Shown piece after piece: positions 58,217 through 64,000 of a DNA stretch of 64,000 nt (positions are counted from its first letter, which is position 1; each line of letters opens with the position of its first letter). Source of the stretch: Marisa cornuarietis (taxonomy: Eukaryota > Mollusca > Gastropoda > Architaenioglossa > Ampullariidae). The position numbers and the translations under genes are program-made. Where the stretch lies: assembly GCA_004794655.1 (NCBI GenBank), contig SMMW01000565.1, positions 1,568,001-1,632,000 on the forward strand. The letters are read 5' to 3'. The notes beneath the pieces are model-generated. The model did no database searches. It saw only the letters and a list, made by a program, of their open reading frames with translations, and was not told the DNA's origin.

Positions 58217-59632
58217 AAAGTACAGACAGGAAGAGTGTGTATGTACACACAGGGAGACAGAGAGAGTGTGTATGTACACACAGGGAGACAGAGAGAGTAT
58301 GTACACACAGGGAGACAGGGAGAGTATGTACAGACAGGGAGAGTGTGTATGTACAGACAAGGAGACAGGGAGAGTGTGTATGTACAGACAGGGAGGCAGG
58401 GAGAGTATGTACAGACAGGGAGAGTGTGTACAGACAGGAAGACAGGAAGAGTGTTATGTACAGACAGGGAGAGTATTACAGACAGGGAGAGTGTGTATGT
58501 ACAGACAGGGAGTGTGTATGTACAGACAGGGAGAGTGTGTATGTACCGACAGGGAGAGTGTGTATGTACAGACAGGGAGTGTGTATGTACAGACAGGGAG
58601 ACAGGGAGAGTATTACAGACAGGGAGAGTGTGTATGTACCGACAGGGAGAGTGTGTATGTACAGACAGGGAGTGTGTATGTACAGACAGGGAGACAGGGA
58701 GAGTATTACAGACAGGGAGAGTGTGTATGTACCGACAGGGAGAGTGTGTATGTACAGACAGGGAGTGTGTATGTACAGACAGGGAGACAGGGAGAGTATT
58801 ACAGACAGGGAGAGTGTGTATGTACAGACAGGGAGTGTGTATGTACAGACAGGGAGAGTGTGTATGTACAGACAGGGAGTGTGTATGTACAGACAGGGAG
58901 ACAGGGAGAGTGTGTATGTACAGATAGGGAGCGTGTATGTACAGACAGGGAGACAGGGAGAGTGTTATGTACAGATAGGGAGACAGGGAGAGTGTGTATG
59001 TACAGACAGGGAGTGTGTATGTACAGACAAGGAGACAGGTAGAGTGTGTGTACAGACAGGGAGACAGGGAGAGTGTGTATGTACAGACAGGGAGACAGGG
59101 AGAGTGTGTATGTACAGACAGGGAGACAGGGAGAGTGTGTATGTACAGACAGAGAGACAGGGAGAGTGTGTATGTACAGACAGGGAGACAGGGAGAGTAT
59201 TACAGACAGGGAGAGTGTTATGTACAGACAGGGAGTGTGTATGTACAGACCGGGAGACAGGGAGAGTGTGTATGTACAGACAGGGAGACAGGGAGAGTGT
59301 GTATGTACAGACAGAGAGACAGGGAGAGTGTGTATGTACAGACAGGGAGACAGGGAGAGTGTGTATGTACAGACAGGGAGAGTATTACAGACAGGGAGAG
59401 TGTTATGTACAGACAGGGAGACAGGGAGAGTATTACAGACAGGGAGAGTGTTATGTACAGACAGGGAGACAGGGAGAGTGTGTATGTACAGACAGGGAGA
59501 CAGGGAGAGTATTACAGACAGGGAGAGTGTTATGTACAGACAGGGAGACAGGGAGAGTGTGTATGTACAGACAGGGAGAGTATTACAGACAGGGAGAGTG
59601 TTATGTACAGACAGGGAGACAGGGAGAGTGCA
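58217..59632. repeat. Compound minisatellite of GGGAGAGTGTGTATGTACAG / GGGAGACA modules, 1.4 kb
   Basis: It is built from modules that start GGGAG and end ACA: a 23-bp GTGTGTATGTACAGACA module, a 21-bp variant lacking AGA, a 22-bp GTGTTATG variant, an 18-bp GTATTACAGACA module and an 8-bp GGGAGACA module. Three successive 93-bp higher-order units begin near 58604, 58697 and 58790 and share a TACCGACA variant. All plus frames are open over long runs (up to 577 codons, VYVQTGRQGE-like), because the modules contain no stop. These peptides are artefacts by default. Confidence 0.95.
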
Positions 59633-60284
59633 GGTTCAAAAAACTTTTTTTTTTCTCATCCTCAGGTATGCATACCGCTATGCGTGCATCCCACCCCATA
59701 CATACTCTTTATATTCTGTGTATATATATATCTCAAACACTCTCTTTTTACCTTTCCTTATCTCTTATAAATTCTAAATTATTGGTTCCTGCTAATAATT
59801 GTTACAGTTACAGCAAACAGTTATATGTCGCTTTCTCCATGGAAGCGTTTTCATGCAGGATACACGAGTGCTCGCCGTTTCAAGGGCTCAATATTGTTGA
59901 TGTTGTTTTATATATAATTTCGACCTCAAAACAAATCAAAGGGTTTGCTCGAAAAAGAAGTCGAAGTTGAAGTCACCTTTTCAAGGCAGGAGTCAAATGT
60001 ATCTTTCATACATGCCCACAACACACACACACACTCTCTCTCACACACACACACAGAGGGTGAGTACCCGGGGAAAACGACTAACGGTCACTAACTGGGA
60101 CTTGTGTTCGGGACAACCTGGGACATCTATATTGCAGAACTTGCTTTCACGGAAAGTGTTTCACTCCTCATTTTCTTCAATATAAAAAATTAGGATGAAG
60201 AACATGGCGTGTGCACAGACAGACACGCACACTGATATAGTCGAGAATTGCGAGAGACACACAGAGAGAGAGGCAGGAAACACC

Positions 60285-60286
<2 letters not shown>
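59633..60286. other. Non-coding stretch, no supported gene
   Basis: A T-run, a (TA)n at 59720-59730 and short CA runs at 60019-60055. Nothing coding is supported. Confidence 0.4.

Positions 60287-60334
<48 letters not shown>
60287..60334. repeat. (CA)n microsatellite
   Basis: About 24 CA repeats. Confidence 0.95.
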
Positions 60335-60336
<2 letters not shown>

Positions 60337-60363
60337 AACACAATAACAAACTCACAGGACTGA

Positions 60364-60648
60364 GTGACAGAAGCAGAGCTACTTACAGTTAGTGGATGCA
60401 GACTGTCCCATTATGCCGGCTGCAGTCCAGATATCAACACCTGTGACAAACTTGAGTCTAATCCCCGTGAACCGCAGTTGCTCTCTTATTCACAACATCC
60501 TCCCATCGTAAAAATCCATGAACAGTGTGAATACTGCTTCGGCCAACCTGGTGGTACACTTCCCTCGACTGCTGTGTTACGAATCCCCGGCCCCTCCCTC
60601 ACATGCGAAGATTTAATCCAAATAACAGACGACGGGGGAAAGCCTAAG
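60364..60648 (+). CDS. Candidate exon A of an unrecognised Cys-containing protein
   Basis: An open frame of 95 codons ends at a consensus donor AAG|GTAAGC (60648/60649, phase 0). The C-terminal half reads EQCEYCFGQPGGTLPSTAVL then RIPGPSLTCEDLIQ, with a C-x2-C pair and a later TC. This is a spacing I associate loosely with Cys-rich extracellular modules; no family is assigned. The exact 5' boundary is uncertain, with several weak acceptors between 60356 and 60500. It is phase-compatible with exon C at 61022. Confidence 0.3.
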
Positions 60649-61021
60649 GTAAGCGACGGTTGGAAACAAGACTATCACTTCATCCTGCTGCGACACTAGC
60701 TTTGCTTTCTTCCGACACCCGCAGGCAACCTGGTGGGGGTGTTGCCCTCCCTCCCACACCCGCCGCGTCACTCGCCACCACAACGACTACGCCGACCGCA
60801 CGACCGGTAAACGCGGGCGGCTTTGCTTGGGAGACAAGACCAGAGGAGATGTAGTTTGCCCTACAGCTTCTGTTGTGAGACAAACAGCTGCATGTTCACA
60901 AACCACGGGACCTGCCCGCCGTTGCTGCTTGCAAAGGCTGCAACAACCCAGAGGCAAAGACTTCGAGCATCAAGTCCTGCAGACGATTCCCGCCTGCCCC
61001 TCCCCCTCCTCCCTCTCCAAG

Positions 61022-61107
61022 AGTGTGAAGTGTGAAGGCAGGATCGAGTTAATGAATACGAATAGCTTGTCAGGTTCCGACTCGTCGTGCACGCTGTCCG
61101 ACACGAG
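61022..61107 (+). CDS. Candidate exon C of the same locus
   Basis: It is preceded by a very strong pyrimidine tract (CCCCTCCCCCTCCTCCCTCTCCAAG, ending 61021). It reads SVKCEGRIELMNTNSLSGSD then SSCTLSDT, and ends ACGAG|GTAGAA at 61107, a weaker donor that leaves two bases. Entry in phase 0 matches exon A. The two leftover bases fit the next candidate (61350, or 61308). The Ser/Thr-rich content with GC-ending codons suggests coding. Confidence 0.3.
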
Positions 61108-61349
61108 GTAGAAAGAGAAAACTGTTGTGTGTGTGTGTGTGACGTTTTCTCATCACGCACCGCTCGTTTTCCTCTCCACAAATACCCCCCTCGGGCAACA
61201 ACCCTTCCTGGAGCCTCTTCGGGGCAAGTATTCGTACAATACAGCCGGCGTGTGAAGGTGAGAGGTGTGTGTGTGTGGGGGGGGGGTGATGAGGATACTA
61301 TCTATAGGGCACGTGCCGCCGAAGCCACTGCGCATGCTCACATGCAAAG

Positions 61350-61455
61350 AATTGCCGCCAGCTCCCCCAACTCCTCCATCACCTCCCTCGACACATACTC
61401 CACCATCGCCGCGCCCTTCTCCCAGGCGCAGGAAAGACAGGCGCGCAGAAAGTAA
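61350..61455 (+). CDS. Candidate exon E, possible C-terminus
   Basis: The frame reads IAASSPNSSITSLDTYSTIA then APFSQAQERQARRK and stops at TAA 61453-61455. Codons are strongly GC-ending (GCC, TCC, ATC, CTC), unlike the surroundings. Entry at 61350 (AAAG|A) or 61308 (CTATAG|G) both supply the single base needed after exon C. Both acceptors have poor pyrimidine tracts. A donor-like GTAAAA overlaps the stop, so the frame could continue elsewhere. Confidence 0.3.
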
Positions 61456-62430
61456 AACTGTCGGCACAGTCTGCACCGACAGGCCAACGAGCAACACTGC
61501 GTGTGTGCGTGCGTGTGTGTGTGTGTGTGTGGCAGTATCAAATTTACGCTCCTTTCTCTCCCTTTGTGTGTGCATTTTATATATAAATGTGTGTGTGTGT
61601 CCCGATGTTTATTTGTAGACACCAAGTCTTGAAGCTTGTACATATACTTCAAAGTCCCTAGTATCGGCGGATACCATGGAAACACTACACGTGTTCGCTC
61701 TGCCGCTTATTCACACGAAAATTAAAACTGACTAGTATGGGTCGACACACGAGTTATGAAGAAAAATAGTTCTGTAACATTTGATGTTCTTTTCTTCAAC
61801 TTACCCTCCCTCTATAGAGAGAGCGCCAGCTCGTTCCTTCCCACCCATACTCAAATTTCTGCGCACGCTCGAGCGCGCTTGCACACACACACACACAGAG
61901 ACGCCACACAGGTTCACAGTCCCACATACAAAGTAGTTTGTCCCTGAAACAAACCTCATCACGAGCCTAACAGAATAGGTGAGGGTTACAATCACGACCT
62001 CGTCCTTACTATCTCACCGGGTCGAGTGGGAGAGAACAAGCATCGCCGTCTCGACCTGAGTGCGTCACGCAGCAGTTTGTTAGCGCGTGCGGTCAGGACC
62101 TCGTCATCAATCGTTGTGGAGGTGTCTGGTGTGTTGTTGCCTGTACCACCATTCAGGTAACCGGCGGAATTTAAACATTGTGACTGCAGGAGGAGGCATC
62201 ACTAAGCTTTAGCCTGTTTGTCAGATGGAGTTGTAAGAGTTAGAACCCTAGTGTAGTAGAGGGTGTCGCAGCTGTGACGCATCACCCTGCAAGATGATGC
62301 AGCAGCACGGGACTCTGGTTTCGCCTCGCCACAATATATATTTTTAACAGATTGCGTGGTCGTGTGTGAATGGGTGCCGACATGTGTACACGCTGAGCCC
62401 AGCTGCATAGCGTGTCGCTAGGCCCTACAG
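61456..62430. other. Non-coding stretch with short (GT)n
   Basis: (GT)n blocks at 61514-61530 and 61587-61599 and a CA block at 61881-61896. Otherwise unique. Confidence 0.4.
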
Positions 62431-62589
62431 CTCCATGGATGTTCAGCGCGTGACACAGCTACGATAACCAGAAAATTAAAAACTGAGATGATGGAGTCAC
62501 TTGAGGTGCATGACACTGACAGCAGAAGGGACGAAGAAGCTGACAAGATTCTCCACCAGCAGCTTAGCCGGCTGCTCAAGTTGCATTAA
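62431..62589 (+). CDS. Candidate terminal exon, coiled-coil-like C-terminus
   Basis: After an acceptor-like CGCTAGGCCCTACAG (ends 62430) the frame is open to TAA at 62587-62589. It contains two successive ATGs (62488, 62491) and reads MMESLEVHDTDSRRDEEADK then ILHQQLSRLLKLH, a polar amphipathic helix with Leu/Ile spacing. If translated from 62488 it is a 33-residue peptide. If spliced it is a 52-residue terminal exon. The link to the 60.4-61.5 kb candidates is unproven. Confidence 0.25.
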   Translation, partial: LHGCSARDTATITRKLKTEMMESLEVHDTDSRRDEEADKILHQQLSRLLKLH

Positions 62590-63508
62590 TCATCCTGCTA
62601 GCACCTTGGCGGTGTGTTCTGCACCTGGCCCCATCACTCTCGATACACCTTTGCATCTAAAACACTAATATCGAGCTCTGAACGGAACAAAGTAAACAAT
62701 TATATCTCTCTGGAAAAGTCCTTGCACTGCTCTGTAATTGATTAGTAAAGAATGTGCTACTGTATCCCAGATGTGTGCATAATATAATTATAATAATGTG
62801 TCTAGGGGACCTAGAAAGAAAGAGTACTCAGATGTAATTCTATAAATAAGTCCACAGAAAGTGAAAATATGAAACACTGGAGCACCGAGAAAACTTTATT
62901 GTTCCCAAATTGACTGCAAGCAGTGAAAGTTTGTACAGGTCCTTGTTACACAGCCTGATATGCGAGCCCACGTTCTCTGTAGCGTATACACACCTTCAAA
63001 CGTTTTTACCTGTGAGTCATCTGCCACCCCTACCCCACTTCCCAATAAGATGTGCTCAGCATCGTGTCCCATCCCCAGCCTGCCCCCTCCGGCAAAGTGA
63101 GCTCTGGTTCATTTGCTGGAAAATACTGGCGAACAGTCGCAGGGATCCCCAAGGGCAGGAACAGAAACACGCGGCATGCGGAGAGCATCACCTACTTTCT
63201 CTTGATTGGCTGCGTGTGGTTTATAGAGTGCTCATTATCGCTCGTTTAGTCAGCGATCGAAAAACATTATCGCCGTTTTCCCTCCTCGACGGGGCTCGTC
63301 AAGTGATGGCGGCCCCTGGCAGGCGCTGCCCTGTTGCAGTATTAATGGGTGAGCGTGTGTGTATGAAAGACAAAAAGTCTGCTTGTAGTGTTGTGCAATA
63401 ATCACAGAGCATCTGCTGACAAGCTGTTACAGTGTTTACAAAAATCATTGAGCATCGACAAACAGAAGCTGTTGATGATGTACGAGAGTTAATAAAAAAC
63501 ATCTACTG

Positions 63509-63510
<2 letters not shown>
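62590..63510. other. Non-coding stretch, no supported gene
   Basis: Unique sequence. A 163-codon plus frame at 62910-63401 begins without an early ATG and has no domain or splice support. Confidence 0.35.
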
Positions 63511-63566
<56 letters not shown>

Positions 63567-63588
63567 CACGCGCGTGTGTGTGTGTGTG
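63511..63588. repeat. (TG)n(CG)n(TG)n microsatellite
   Basis: About 25 TG repeats, a short alternating CG/CA block that could form Z-DNA, then more TG. Confidence 0.95.
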
Positions 63589-63868
63589 GACCGACGTGAA
63601 AGGAGGGATGTATCTGCATCTACCTGGGACACAGCCTCAGTTTAGTTCAGCAGGTAGAAGTTCACAGCTAGAAGTCATTCTTCGTAGGTTGGGTATTTCC
63701 GTTCTCTGGATAACACGTGACCTAGACAGTCAGACAGGGTATGGGCAGGGTAGTAACCGCCACACGATACCTTGACTTTGCATCCAGAAGACAAAAAGAA
63801 TGAATTAACCTGTTGATCAACGCCCGAAGCTATTAGTAATTTCGTTTTCAGAAACCTCTTTCTTTAGG

Positions 63869-64000
63869 GGGGAAGCGGATGGCCGAGTGGTTAGAGCGCT
63901 GGCGTCCGAACGGAGAGCGCGCTGGTTCAATTCCCGATAAGCGCAGCAAACTTCCCCCAGTCGACCCAGCCGACGGGAATGGGTACCTGACTCTATAGAC
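63869..64000 (+). mobile_element. tRNA-derived SINE, family A, cut by window edge
   Basis: GGGGAAGCGGATGGCCGAGT with a perfect A box (TGGCCGAGTGG at 63880-63890) and a B box GGTTCAATTCC at 63924-63934. The body then matches 56.6 kb (CCCGATAAGCGCAGCAAACT, CCCAGTCGACCCAGCC, GGGAATGGGTACCTGACTC). The shared body beyond the tRNA-like part shows it is a SINE rather than a tRNA-Leu/Ser gene. Confidence 0.85.

Noticed and set aside
58237..59970. 577-codon plus frame, the longest in the window
   Set aside because: It consists of stop-free minisatellite modules plus a short run-out. All three frames are similarly open, which is not expected of a gene.
62910..63401. 163-codon plus frame near the right end
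   Set aside because: No early ATG and no family-like pattern; likely chance.
63872..63950. tRNA-Leu/Ser-like sequence considered as a tRNA gene
   Set aside because: The same sequence plus over 80 bases of non-tRNA body occurs at 56.6 kb, and the anticodon arm is not convincing. It is a SINE head.

Overview
The window looks like eukaryotic nuclear DNA from a marine or freshwater invertebrate, most probably a gastropod mollusc (a Pomacea-like caenogastropod is my best guess, by inference). The reasons are very long non-coding stretches, an exon with a canonical splice acceptor, many (CA)n/(CT)n(CA)n/(ATT)n/(ATG)n microsatellites, several minisatellites, at least three tRNA-derived SINE families with readable A and B boxes, and short TTAA-flanked MITE-like elements. 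I see no bacterial operon, rRNA gene, CRISPR array, prophage or retrotransposon polymerase.

Layout. The only coding feature I am confident of is at the left edge (1-1466, minus strand): one large open exon of a PTB/PID-type phosphotyrosine-binding-domain protein with a long Gly/Pro/Ser/Arg-rich tail, cut by the window edge. Its upstream exons lie to the right, possibly far away, so much of the window could be intron or 5' flank of this gene. From 3 to 22 kb there is non-coding DNA with minisatellites, CA-rich higher-order repeats, three MITE copies of one family (10.3, 14.1, 20.1 kb), a SINE cluster at 10.4-10.7 kb, a CRE/CCAAT/CRE/TATA promoter-like cluster at 17.3 kb and a perfect 44-bp-arm hairpin at 22.0 kb.

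From 22.6 to 24.2 kb, and again from 60.4 to 62.6 kb, there are plus-strand groups of short open segments with good splice signals that read like real exons, but I cannot name a family. They are given as low-confidence models. The 25-57 kb part is mostly intergenic or intronic DNA with further SINEs (27.5, 40.5, 43.7, 47.7, 56.6 kb), MITEs (30.9, 48.6, 50.3 kb), a 43-bp minisatellite (36.3-37.0 kb), CpG-rich promoter-like patches (26.2, 37.2, 41.6 kb) and degenerate tandem repeats (52.1, 56.6-57.3 kb). A 1.4-kb compound minisatellite fills 58.2-59.6 kb. The right edge cuts a SINE (63.87-64 kb).

Most long open frames here are translations of stop-free tandem repeats or chance frames. No new multi-gene system is visible. 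The items most worth a second look are the PTB adaptor-like gene, the two cryptic exon clusters, the perfect hairpin, the TTAA MITE family and the promoter-like clusters.
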